Of a stretch of 64,000 nucleotides of DNA, positions 1 to 8,885 are shown piece by piece (the stretch's first letter is position 1; each line of letters begins with the position of its first letter). The DNA comes from Tanypteryx hageni (taxonomy: Eukaryota; Arthropoda; Insecta; Odonata; Petaluridae), in contig CM054120.1 in the NCBI GenBank assembly GCA_028673005.1, forward strand, positions 56,046,057-56,110,056, written 5' to 3'. A program made the position numbers and the translations under genes. The notes under the pieces are model-generated. The model worked only from the letters and a program-made list of their open reading frames with translations. It had not been told where the DNA came from and did no database searches.

Positions 1-34
1 CAGGAAATCCACCAAAATTTTCAAATACACTCAC

Positions 35-177
35 TTTGGTATAATGGTTATCTTGTTACCTTGGTAATATACCTCGCGTTCCGCGAATTTTTCTGCGTCG
101 CCTCGCGTCTCAAAGGTTACGTACAATGTACCTTTGAATTCTGGGTTGCCATTGAATTCGTTCTTAAAATATACTCT
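35..177 (-). pseudogene. RRM1 second exon (reference copy, unit 1), La-like
   Basis: This 143-nt block encodes the second half of an RNA recognition motif: beta-2 (RVYFKNEF), a loop, beta-3 with the signature FKGTLYVTFE, helix 2 (DAEKFAEREV), and a closing strand NKITII. The order and spacing match RRM1 of La proteins, where FKGS-[IL]-[FY]-V-x-F followed by A-x-x-F is typical. The donor is A|GTGAGT at 34-29 (phase 2). The expected acceptor TTGCAG|AGA is TTGCGG here, so AG is lost at 179-178. The next AG is 2 nt inside and would shift the frame and stop within four codons. Class B units read FKGSLYVTFE with RVYVKNEFTG, probably closer to the ancestor. LARP7 is a less good match in beta-3. Confidence 0.72.
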
Positions 178-251
178 CCGCAATAGAAGATGACAATTAG
201 CATTATATGCCTGAATTTTAATACACAGAAAAAATAACTTCCATTGCAAAC

Positions 252-353
252 TAAATCTCCACCATGAAAGTTATATTTTTCAATACTAAAGTCTACGTCA
301 GTCACAGAAATATAAGAAGCGTTAGTTGAGGATGCATCACATTGAGTAGCATG
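252..353 (-). pseudogene. RRM1 first exon (inferred, reference copy, unit 1)
   Basis: A 34-codon open block encodes a strand (ASYISV), then a helix with the pattern I-E-K-Y-x-F-x-G-G-D-L, as expected for beta-1, alpha-1 and the start of beta-2 of an RRM. It ends at TTA|GTTTGC, phase 0. That fits the phase-0 start of the next exon across a 74-nt intron and joins GGDL to RVYV, which gives normal RRM spacing. Class B units differ by D/N, F/L and T/S, conservative changes that favour this reading frame. The donor GTTTGC is weak and the upstream acceptor (ATTATAG) has a poor pyrimidine tract, so the left exon boundary is uncertain. Confidence 0.42.
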
Positions 354-603
354 CTATAATACGTTCTTTACAGATTTATTATTTAATTTTCGAAAAACTC
401 GTCAAGTTAGAGGAATATTCTCAACAATTTATAAAAATACTTGGATAAAATTCAATAAATTAAATTAAAAGCGATGAATGTTTAACTTCTATTCAATAAT
501 TAGCAAATTACTCAAGATCTTTTATGACCAAAAACCAAATAAAGTACAATTACCATGAATTACGATCGAAAAATCGACAAAATCTAGTAAATGGAATTTT
601 TCA

Positions 604-711
604 GATATAACGCAAGTCATTACTTTTATTTTTTTGTCTTCTTAACCATCTTAGTGATACCATCATTTCGGCGATCGTATGTAGATGTAGCGAATCCATA
701 ACGATTTCTCC
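604..711 (-). pseudogene. Possible La-motif fragment (reference copy, unit 1)
   Basis: This frame stays open for 36 codons and ends in TGA. It contains I-A-E-M-M-V-S-L-R-W-L-R-R, a short insertion, then (S/T)-N-D-(L/F)-x-x-I. The La motif has a comparable stretch (V-P-L-E-x-M-x-x-F-x-R-L, then T-T-D-F/L-x-x-I). Differences between unit classes here are synonymous (CTA/CTT) or conservative (S/T, L/F), which supports the frame. It lies upstream of RRM1, where La proteins carry this motif. In class B units one base is lost near 708 (GATTTTCC for GATTTCTCC on the plus strand). The hallmark YYFGD-type motif is not visible, so this is only a suggestion. Confidence 0.33.
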
Positions 712-738
712 AAATAATAATCGAATTATTACACTTAC

Positions 739-828
739 TTCTTCATTGGATTTTTAAATATCTTATAATGAAAATACGACGTCGGGAGTTGGACGTAGGA
801 ATGCAGGAATAATTGAAGTTTTGTTTTC
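739..828 (-). pseudogene. Possible N-terminal exon of the La-like gene
   Basis: A roughly 90-nt open block lies between an AG acceptor (GACTATAG or GACTATAAG) and a perfect GTAAGT donor at 738-733. In the open frame it reads K-L-x-L-F-L-H-S-Y-V-Q-L-P-T-S-Y-F. This has a faint likeness to the first La-motif helix (K-I-x-x-Q-I-x-x-Y-F ... N-L-P-x-D-x-F). The next candidate block begins only about 30 nt away, too short for an intron, so the splicing model here is unresolved. Units 21 and 22 have a 1-nt deletion inside it. Confidence 0.2.
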
Positions 829-1272
829 CTATAGTCAAAATAAATACTATATCTAATTAAGCTAGTAAATTGAAAAAATAACCCAAAAATATTGGAATTT
901 GTGATAGTTCATTGAGGTAACGGGAGACAGTATTGACTTTAAACCAAATGTGCGGCGAGATTTATAAGTTTCTTTCAAGCAGATATTATATTACATGTTT
1001 ATCTTTATACTTATACATCGACAGTGTTTTCATTTAAAATGGTTCTAAAAAAAATGTAAATCGACACATAAACGGTCAGCATTGTTCTTAGTGGGTAAAG
1101 AAGGAATACATGGGGATATGGATGAAATAAAAAAACTATTAAAAAGATACAAAATATGGTTGGGGTAACTGAGTTAACCCGCTTGGTAGAGGAAAGTTTA
1201 ATGAGATAATTTCCGTTTGACTCAGGTTAGGTTTGGTGAATATGATGTTAAATACCTATTGGAGGGCGAACA
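829..1272. other. Spacer between neighbouring gene copies
   Basis: About 0.44 kb between the presumed 3' end of one copy and the first candidate exon of the next. No reading frame is worth naming. The minus strand has a TATAAAG-like string around 995-1010 (GTATAAGTATAAAG), which could serve as a TATA element for the copy to its left, but this is weak. It also holds an imperfect palindrome at 1163-1180 and an A-run of variable length (about 1128-1135) that differs between units. Confidence 0.5.
1163..1180. repeat. Short imperfect palindrome in the spacer
   Basis: GGGTAACTGAGTTAACCC can pair GGGT-AACT with AGTTAACCC, leaving one unpaired base. It is kept in every unit, including the diverged ones at the right end (unit 22 differs just outside it). 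It could be a protein-binding site or simply conserved by homogenisation. Confidence 0.4.
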
Positions 1273-1473
1273 TTACCTGCAGATGAGGTTGCTGCACATT
1301 GGGGAAACAGACTGAAATTCTTCCACATATTCATCTCTTTCTCTCATACTCATTTTGGTGAACCAAGCGGCATGGCCGTTAATTTCGACGATGGCTACGC
1401 AAGCATCTTCACCTGAGTTTGCCTCTGTTGCCAGACGCAATGTTCTCTTCGCACTTTTTGCAAAGCGTATCAA
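1273..1473 (-). pseudogene. xRRM second exon (reference copy, unit 1), La-like
   Basis: The acceptor is strong (CTGCTATTTCCAG|TTG, phase 0). The exon starts L-I-R-F-A-K-S-A, then a helix (RTLRLATEAN), a strand (VEINGHAAWF) and a terminal helix beginning M-S-M-R-E-R-D-E-Y-V-E-E-F. Strand, helix, strand, then an extra charged helix after an E/R-rich turn is the layout of the C-terminal xRRM in La and LARP7. This domain binds RNA 3' regions with its extra helix. A 2-nt deletion after EEFQS shifts the last 11 codons compared with units 3, 10 and 22. Whether translation ends here or a GCAG|GTAATG donor at 1276 leads to another exon is undecided. Confidence 0.66.
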
Positions 1474-1676
1474 CTGGAAATAGCAGTAAGTGGGCAATAA
1501 TTAATTTGAATATCGTGGTAGTGCATATTTTCATATTAAAACTCGACCGTGAGGAATTATAATGAACACTGAAAATAATTATTTACACCATATTTATGAG
1601 AAATGTGAGATCACAATTTTGACAGAGGAAAAGTTAAGATAGTCAGTACAAAGACAAACGCATAAAAAAATTTTAC

Positions 1677-1862
1677 CAAGTCAACATCTCCTATAAACCA
1701 CACATGTCCAGTTCGATCTGAGTGATTATATTCCACGTAGAAAATGTTTAATCGGTTTAAACATTCCCTTCTTGCCGCTGTGTTCCACGTGATCTCTAAA
1801 GACCGCTTTATGGACACTTTCTTTGCCAATGTAGACACACATCGGATTTTCACCACATTGCC
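1677..1862 (-). pseudogene. xRRM first exon (reference copy, unit 1), La-like
   Basis: This exon of 62 codons has an acceptor TTTTTATAAAG|GGC and a donor TTG|GTAAAA, both phase 0, so it joins cleanly to the second xRRM exon. It begins with strand G-N-V-V-K-I, has a helix around TAARRECLNRL, then strand IFYVEYNHSD and TGHVWF. The Y-V-[ED]-[YF]-x-x-[GS]-D-x-x-G-x-V-x-F pattern is what La-type xRRM domains show around beta-2/beta-3. The segment between beta-1 and helix 1 is longer than usual. The exon is open in all 22 units. Two main alleles exist (AK...TAA and AT...TTA) plus a W-F/W-L variant. Confidence 0.66.
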
Positions 1863-2330
1863 CTTTATAAAAAGTAATTTATATTACAATGAAAATATCT
1901 TTTAGAATTTCATGAATTAAATTAATTCTAAAGTAATTTCTTGCTTTTTAACTAACATCATAGTTAATAAGACAATCTAAATACTAACATGAATATAATT
2001 ACTGTTTATTCTACACAATAGTATGCTGTTAGTCGAAAGGTAAATTTATATGGATTGTATTCGAAAAGTCACACTCTACTGGGTTTAGTAGGGGTGACAT
2101 ATTTTTCAGTCTTCTGTCTTGGCAAATATCAAGGCCGTTCTATAGTGGAGATGACTTTATAAATTCATCTAGTGTTAACATAAGCTTTAGAAACTGAAAA
2201 TTCTAATGTTTATTAATGCTATTTTATATTCTTAATGCTATTATGACGAAGTCCGTTGCAATGTAAATTGCTTAGTGATGAATGGATAGTAATTGTGAAA
2301 TTCTGACATGTTCTAGATTCATACTGGAAA
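1863..2330. other. Intron-like region, no coding block seen
   Basis: AT-rich sequence between the first xRRM exon and the purine-rich linker block. I see no splice-bounded open frame, RNA gene or internal repeat. TTAATGCTATT occurs twice close together (2213-2240), a trivial local repeat. Confidence 0.5.
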
Positions 2331-2695
2331 CGACTCCTCCTACGTCTCCTGTCTTCCGCTGCCTCCTTCATTTCCCAATCCTCGCATATTCCAAGATCTC
2401 TATTATTCTACTTCTTCTTTTTCTTCCTTTGATCTTACCTTCTAGTGGACCTCTTCAGATAAATTCTCTTGTTAGTATGCTCTATTTTCAATTAGATTTC
2501 GTTTGTTTCATGAACGGAAGATTATCCGGGCATAAATTAAATTGCCTGGATTACATTTTAGTCTCACTTACGTTCCCCTTGTTTTGCTGCTTGAGCCTTA
2601 ACTCAGTTTATGAAGAGAACAGCTGCCTTCACCCAACTTGCATTCAAAATGTTATTCTATATCTAAGATTAATATGTTTAGCTGTATTTTCATAG
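2282..2695 (+). other. Plus-strand 137-codon ORF, probably fortuitous
   Basis: This is the longest single ORF in each unit (137 codons, 136 in units 20-21). It has a hydrophobic run (ISIILLLLFLPLILP) that would look like a membrane segment. That run is the complement of the purine-rich linker: antisense of AAR/GAR codons reads as Phe, Leu, Ser and Pro. Unit 6 has an internal TGA that cuts it to 88 codons, and the extreme end varies freely in units 20-21. Recurrence in the other units follows from their shared sequence. No known family is recognised, and I would not call it a gene without transcript evidence. Confidence 0.55.
2331..2454 (-). pseudogene. Purine-rich block, probable remnant of the charged linker
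   Basis: The minus strand is strongly purine-rich. Its frames encode Lys/Glu/Arg-rich runs such as RSKEEKEEVE and, in another frame, EDWEMKEAAEDRRRRRS. La proteins carry a charged linker between RRM1 and the xRRM, and this block lies there. No single frame stays open across it: TAG follows EEVE-K, and units 1, 4 and 6 add a TAA. At least one frameshift or a hidden splice would therefore be needed. The assignment is an inference from composition and position. Confidence 0.35.
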
Positions 2696-2715
2696 ATTAT
2701 TCATATCTTACTAAC

Positions 2716-2815
2716 CTTTTGTCTCAGAAGAGTTGATAAGGCGTAAAACAGCATCTCTTTGGTGTGAATGTACCGGTTTCACTTTTTTGTATCCCTCAGC
2801 GCCCCACAATTTCTT
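2716..2815 (-). pseudogene. Unrecognised exon X (reference copy, unit 1)
   Basis: A 100-nt block between a good acceptor (TTTAACATTTTAG|AAG) and a donor AAAG|GTTAGT. The RRM1 donor is phase 2, which selects the frame ending N-R-Y-I-H-T-K-E-M-L-F-Y-A-L-S-T-L-L-R. In that frame the unit 20-21 versions differ by R/K, I/V, F/L, S/A, Q/K and V/I, mostly conservative. A stop (codon at 2781-2779) interrupts it here and in all units up to 19. A second frame is also open (K-K-L-W-G-A-E-G-Y...), but its changes are less conservative. I do not recognise the peptide. Confidence 0.4.
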
Positions 2816-2962
2816 CTAAAATGTTAAATAGTGATTATGGCAATAGATCAAAAGGCTTTGCTATTTAAAATTTCTGTCATTAACAGTGTAAGCTTCAATC
2901 ATCATTGTATTTCTTAAAAAAATAACAAATACGTTTTCTCCTTAAATTCTACTACAACATTA

Positions 2963-5920
2963 CAGGAAATCCACCAAAATTTTCAAATACACTCACTTTG
3001 GTATAATGGTTTTCTTGTTACCTTGGTAATATACCTCGCGTTCCGCGAATTTTTCTGCGTCGCCTCGCGTCTCAAAGGTTACGTACAATGTACCTTTGAA
3101 TTCTGGGTTGCCATTGAATTCGTTCTTAAAATATACTCTCCGCAATAGAAGATGACAATTAGCATTATATGCCTGAATTTTAATACACAGAAAAAATAAC
3201 TTCCATTGCAAACTAAATCTCCACCATGAAAGTTATATTTTTCAATACTAAAGTCTACGTCAGTCACAGAAATATAAGAAGCGTTAGTTGAGGATGCATC
3301 ACATTGAGTAGCATGCGATAATACGTTCTTTACAGATTTATTATTTAATTTTCGAAAAACTCGTCAAGTTAGAGGAATATTCTCAACAATTTATAAAAAT
3401 ACTTGGATAAAATTCAATAAATTAAATTAAAAGCGATGAATGTTTAACTTCTGTTTAATAATTTGCAAATTACTCAAGATCTTTTATGACCAAAAACCAA
3501 ATAAAGTACAATTACCATGAATTACGATCGAAAAATCGACAAAATCTAGTAAATGGAATTTTTCAGATATAACGCAAGTCATTACTTTTATTTTTTTGTC
3601 TTCTTAACCATCTTAGTGATACCATCATTTCGGCGATCGTATGTAGATGTAGCGAATCCATAACGATTTCTCCAAATAATAATCGAATTATTACACTTAC
3701 TTCTTCATTGGATTTTTAAATATCTTATAATGAAAATACGACGTCGGGAGTTGGACGTAGGAATGCAGGAATAATTGAAGTTTTGTTTTCTTATAGTCAA
3801 AATAAATACTATATCTAATTAAGCTAGTAAATTGAAAAAATAACCCAAAAATATTGGAATTTGTGATTGTTCATTGAGGTAACGGGAGACAGTATTGACT
3901 TTAAAACAAATGTGCGGCGAGTTTATAAGTTTCTTTCAAGCAGATATTATATTACATGTTTATTTTATATTTATACATCGACATTGTTTTCATTTAAAAT
4001 GGTTCTAAAAAAGATGTAAATCGACACATAATCGGTCAGCATTGTTCTTAGTGGGTAAAGAAGGAATACATGGGGATATGGATGAAATAAAAAAACTATT
4101 AAAAAGATACAAAATATGGTTGGGGTAACTGAGTTAACCCGCTTGGTAGAGGAAAGTTTAATGAGATAATTTCCGTTTGACTCAGGTTAGGTTTGGTGAA
4201 TATGATGTTAAATACCTATTGGAGGGCGAACATTACCTGCAGATGAGGTTGCTGCACATTGGGGAACAGACTGAAATTCTTCCACATATTCATCTCTTTC
4301 TCTCATACTCATTTTGGTGAACCAAGCGGCATGGCCGTTAATTTCGACGATGGCTACGCAAGCATCTTCACCTGAGTTTGCCTCTGTTGCCAGACGCAAT
4401 GTTCTCTTCGCACTTTTTGCAAAGCGTATCAACTGGAAATAGCAGTAAGTGGGCAATAATTAATTTGAATATCGTGGTAGTGCATATTTTCATATTAAAA
4501 CTCGACCGTAAGGAATTATAATGAACACTGAAAATAATTATTTACACCATATTTATGAGAAATGTGAGATCACAATTTTGACAGAGGAAAAGTTAAGATA
4601 GTCAGTACAAAGACAAACGCATAAAAAAATTTACCAAGTCAACATCTCCTATAAACCACACATGTCCAGTTCGATCTGAGTGATTATATTCCACGTAGAA
4701 AATGTTTAATCGGTTTAAACATTCCCTTCTTGCCGCTGTGTTCCACGTGATCTCTAAAGACCGCTTTATGGACACTTTCTTTGCCAATGTAGACACACAT
4801 CGGATTTTCACCACATTGCCCTTTATAAAAAGTAATTTATATTACAATGAAAATATCTTTTAGAATTTCATGAATTAAATTAATTCTAAAGTAATTTCTT
4901 GCTTTTTAACTAACATCATAGTTAATAAGACAATCTAAATACTAACATGAATATAATTACTGTTTATTCTACACAGTAGTATGCTGTTAGTCGAAAGGTA
5001 AATTTATATGGATTGTATTCGAAAAGTCACACTCTACTGGGTTTAGTAGGGGTGACATATTTTTCAGTCTTCTGTCTTGGCAAATATCAAGGCCGTTCTA
5101 TAGTGGAGATGACTTTATAAATTCATCTAGTGTTAACATAAGCTTTAGAAACTGAAAATTCTAATGTTTATTAATGCTATTTTATATTCTTAATGCTATT
5201 ATGACGAAGTCCGTTGCAATGTAAATTGCTTAGTGATGAATGGATAGTAATTGTGAAATTCTGACATGTTCTAGATTCATACTGGAAACGACTCCTCCTA
5301 CGTCTCCTGTCTTCCGCTGCCTCCTTCATTTCCCAATCCTCGCATATTCCAAGATCTCTATTTTTCTACTTCTTCTTTTTCTTCCTTTGATCTTACCTTC
5401 TAGTGGACCTCTTCAGATAAATTCTCTTGTTAGTATGCTCTATTTTCAATTAGATTTCGTTTGTTTCATGAACGGAAGATTATCCGGGCATAAATTAAAT
5501 TGCCTGGATTACATTTTAGTCTCACTTACGTTCCCCTTGTTTTGCTGCTTGAGCCTTAACTCAGTTTATGAAGAGAACAGCTGCCTTCACCCAACTTGCA
5601 TTCAAAATGTTATTCTATATCTAAGATTAATATGTTTAGCTGTATTTTCATAGATTATTCATATCTTACTAACCTTTTGTCTCAGAAGAGTTGATAAGGC
5701 GTAAAACAGCATCTCTTTGGTGTGAATGTACCGGTTTCACTTTTTTGTATCCCTCAGCGCCCCACAATTTCTTCTAAAATGTTAAATAGAGATTATGGCA
5801 ATAGATCAAAAGGCTTTGGTATTTAAAATTTCTGTCATTAACAGTGTAAGCTTCAATCATCATTGTATTTCTTAAAAAAATAACAAATACGTTTTCTCCT
5901 TAAATTCTACTACAACATTA
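2963..5920. repeat. Unit 2 (2958 bp), RRM1 class A
   Basis: Class A head. Its right two thirds match unit 9: the spacer variant AATCGGTCAG, the 3-nt deletion in the xRRM-B tail, and the AK/TAA xRRM-A allele. One T is missing in the intron just after the xRRM-A donor. Confidence 0.97.
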
Positions 5921-6748
5921 CAGGAAATCCACCAAAATTTTCAAATACACTCACTTTGGTATAATGGTTTTCTTGTTACCTTGGTAATATACCTCGCGTT
6001 CCGCGAATTTTTCTGCGTCGCCTCGCGTCTCAAAGGTTACGTACAATGTACCTTTGAATTCTGGGTTGCCATTGAATTCGTTCTTAAAATATACTCTCCG
6101 CAATAGAAGATGACAATTAGCATTATATGCCTGAATTTTAATACACAGAAAAAATAACTTCCATTGCAAACTAAATCTCCACCATGAAAGTTATATTTTT
6201 CAATACTAAAGTCTACGTCAGTCACAGAAATATAAGAAGCGTTAGTTGAGGATGCATCACATTGAGTAGCATGCGATAATACGTTCTTTACAGATTTATT
6301 ATTTAATTTTCGAAAAACTCGTCAAGTTAGAGGAATATTCTCAACAATTTATAAAAATACTTGGATAAAATTCAATAAATTAAATTAAAGGCGATGAATG
6401 TTTAACTTCTGTTTAATAATTTGCAAATTACTCAAGATCTTTTATGACCAAAAACCAAATAAAGTACAATTACCATGAATTACGATCGAAAAATCGACAA
6501 AATCTAGTAAATGGAATTTTTCAGATATAACGCAAGTCATTACTTTTATTTTTTTGTCTTCTTAACCATCTTAGTGATACCATCATTTCGGCGATCGTAT
6601 GTAGATGTAGCGAATCCATAACGATTTCTCCAAATAATAATCGAATTATTACACTTACTCCTTCATTGGATTTTTAAATATCTTATAATGAAAATACGAC
6701 GTCGGGAGTTGGACGTAGGAATGCAGGAATAATTGAAGTTTTGTTTTC
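4208..6748 (-). pseudogene. La-like gene copy 2
   Basis: RRM1 exon 2 at 5955-6097, acceptor GG, NKKTII variant. Exon X at 5674-5773 with a stop. xRRM exons at 4635-4820 and 4208-4432. The xRRM-B tail has a 3-nt deletion, which restores the frame lost in most copies and lets it run to P-P-I-G-I-stop. Confidence 0.62.
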
Positions 6749-8885
6749 TTATAGTCAAAATAAATACTATATCTAATTGAGCTAGTAAATTGAAAAAATA
6801 ACCCAAAAATATTGGAATTTGTGATTGTTCATTGAGGTAACGGGAGACAGTATTGACTTTAAAACAAATGTGCGGCGAGTTTATAAGTTTCTTTCAAGCA
6901 GATATTATATTACATGTTTATTTTATATTTATACATCGACATTGTTTTCCATTTAAAATGGTTCTAAAAAAGATGTAAATGGACACATAAACGGACAGCA
7001 TTGTTCTTAGTGGGTAAAGAAGGAATACATGGGGATATGGATGAAATAAAAAAAAACTATTAAAAAGATACAAAATATGGTTGGGGTAACTGAGTTAACC
7101 CGCTTGGTAGAGGAAAGTTTAATGAGATAATTTCCGTTTGACTCAGGTTAGGTTTGGTGAATATGATGTTAAATACCTATTGGAGGGCGAACATTACCTG
7201 CAGATGAGGTTGCTGCACATTGGGGAAACATAGACTGAAATTCTTCCACATATTCATCTCTTTCTCTCATACTCATTTTGGTGAACCAAGCGGCTTGGCC
7301 GTTAATTTCGACGATGGCTACGCAAGCATCTTCACCTGAGTTTGCCTCTGTTGCCAGACGCAATGTTCTCTTCGCACTTTTTGCAAAGCGTATCAACTGG
7401 AAATAGCAGTAAGTGGGCAATAATTAATTTGAATATCGTGGTAGTGCATATTTTCATATTAAAACTCGACCGTAAGGAATTATAATGAACACTGAAAATA
7501 ATTATTTACACCATATTTATGAGAATTGTGAGATCACAATTTTGACAGAGGAAAAGTTAAGATAGTCAGTACAAAGACAAACGCATAAAAAAATTTTACC
7601 AAGTCAACATCTCCTATAAACCACACATGTCCAGTTCGATCTGAGTGATTATATTCCACGTAGAAAATGTTTAATCGGTTTAAACATTCCCTTCTTGCCG
7701 TTGTGTTCCACGTGATCTCTAAAGACCGCTTTATGGACACTTTCGTTGCCAATGTAGACACACATCGGATTTTCACCACATTGCCCTTTATAAAAAGTAA
7801 TTTATATTACAATGAAAATATCTTTTAGAATTTCATGAATTAAATTAATTCTAAAGTAATTTCTTGCTTTTTAACTAACATCATAGTTAATAAGACAATC
7901 TAAATACTAACATGAATATAATTACTGTTTATTCTACACAATAGTATGCTGTTAGTCGAAAGGTAAATTTATATGGATTGTATTCGAAAAGTCACACTCT
8001 ACTGGGTTTAGTAGGGGTGACATATTTTTCAGTCTTCTGTCTTGGCAAATATCAAGGCCGTTCTATAGTGGAGATGACTTTATAAATTCATCTAGTGTTA
8101 ACATAAGCTTTAGAAACTGAAAATTCTAATGTTTATTAATGCTATTTTATATTCTTAATGCTATTATGACGAAGTCCGTTGCAATGTAAATTGCTTAGTG
8201 ATGAATGGATAGTAATTGTGAAATTCTGACATGTTCTAGATTCATACTGGAAACGACTCCTCCTACGTCTCCTGTCTTCCGCTGCCTCCTTCATTTCCCA
8301 ATCCTCGCATATTCCAAGATCTCTATTTTTCTACTTCTTCTTTTTCTTCCTTTGATCTTACCTTCTAGTGGACCTCTTCAGATAAATTCTCTTGTTAGTA
8401 TGCTCTATTTTCAATTAGATTTCGTTTGTTTCATGAACGGAAGATTATCCGGGCATAAATTAAATTGCCTGGATTACATTTTAGTCTCACTTACGTTCCC
8501 CTTGTTTTGCTGCTTGAGCCTTAACTCAGTTTATGAAGAGAACAGCTGCCTTCACCCAACTTGCATTCAAAATGTTATTCTATATCTAAGATTAATATGT
8601 TTAGCTGTATTTTCATAGATTATTCATATCTTACTAACCTTTTGTCTCAGAAGAGTTGATAAGGCGTACAACAGCATCTCTTTGGTGTGAATGTACCGGT
8701 TTCACTTTTTTGTATCCCTCAGCGCCCCACAATTTCTTCTAAAATGTTAAATAGTGATTATGGCAATAGATCAAAAGGCTTTGCTATTTAAAATTTCTGT
8801 CATTAACAGTGTAAGCTTCAATCAACGTTGTATTTCTTAAAAAAATAACAAATACGTTTTCTCCTTAAATTCTACTACAACATTA
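5921..8885. repeat. Unit 3 (2965 bp), RRM1 class A
   Basis: The longest unit. Class A head. Its right part matches unit 10: full-length xRRM-B tail, H-to-Q change in xRRM-B, ATGAGAATTGTGAG in the intron, and the AT/TTA xRRM-A allele. Confidence 0.97.

Larger units (their letters stand above)
1..828 (-). pseudogene. La-like gene copy 0, 5' part only
   Basis: The front part of a copy whose xRRM end lies left of the window. It holds the possible La-motif blocks, RRM1 exon 1 (252-353) and RRM1 exon 2 (35-177). The RRM1 exon 2 acceptor is GG. The second-last residues read NKITII. Confidence 0.6.
1..2962. repeat. Unit 1 (2962 bp), RRM1 class A
   Basis: Leftmost unit. Class A head, with TGGTTATCTTG like class B at the end of RRM1. 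The xRRM-A allele is AK/TAA and the xRRM-B tail carries the 2-nt deletion. The spacer has the variant AAAAAAAATGTAAATCG. Confidence 0.97.
1273..3790 (-). pseudogene. La-like gene copy 1
   Basis: RRM1 exon 2 at 2997-3139 with GG at the acceptor; an I-to-K change gives NKKTII. Exon X at 2716-2815 has a stop. xRRM exons at 1677-1862 and 1273-1473, the latter with the 2-nt deletion. The copy covers about 2.5 kb on the minus strand. Confidence 0.62.

Noticed and set aside
36..95. tRNA-like A-box string TTTGGTATAATGGTTATC on the plus strand, in each unit
   Set aside because: No cloverleaf, no matching acceptor stem and no GGTTCGA-type B box at the right distance. The bases are explained as the complement of the RRM1 exon end.
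117..305. 62-codon minus-strand ORF present in most units
   Set aside because: It reads through the 74-nt intron between the two RRM1 exons and then out of frame into exon 2. Only its first third is likely coding.
626..712. Alternative minus-strand frame ending K-M-V-K-K-T-K-K-stop, looking like a basic C-terminus
   Set aside because: It would fit a tail exon after xRRM-B by phase only with the 2-nt deletion allele. The competing frame has synonymous or conservative differences and a La-motif-like pattern, so I prefer that. It is not fully excluded.
1225..1245. CAGGTTAGGTTTGG, similar to insect telomere repeat TTAGG
   Set aside because: Only one or two imperfect copies per unit, with no tandem run.
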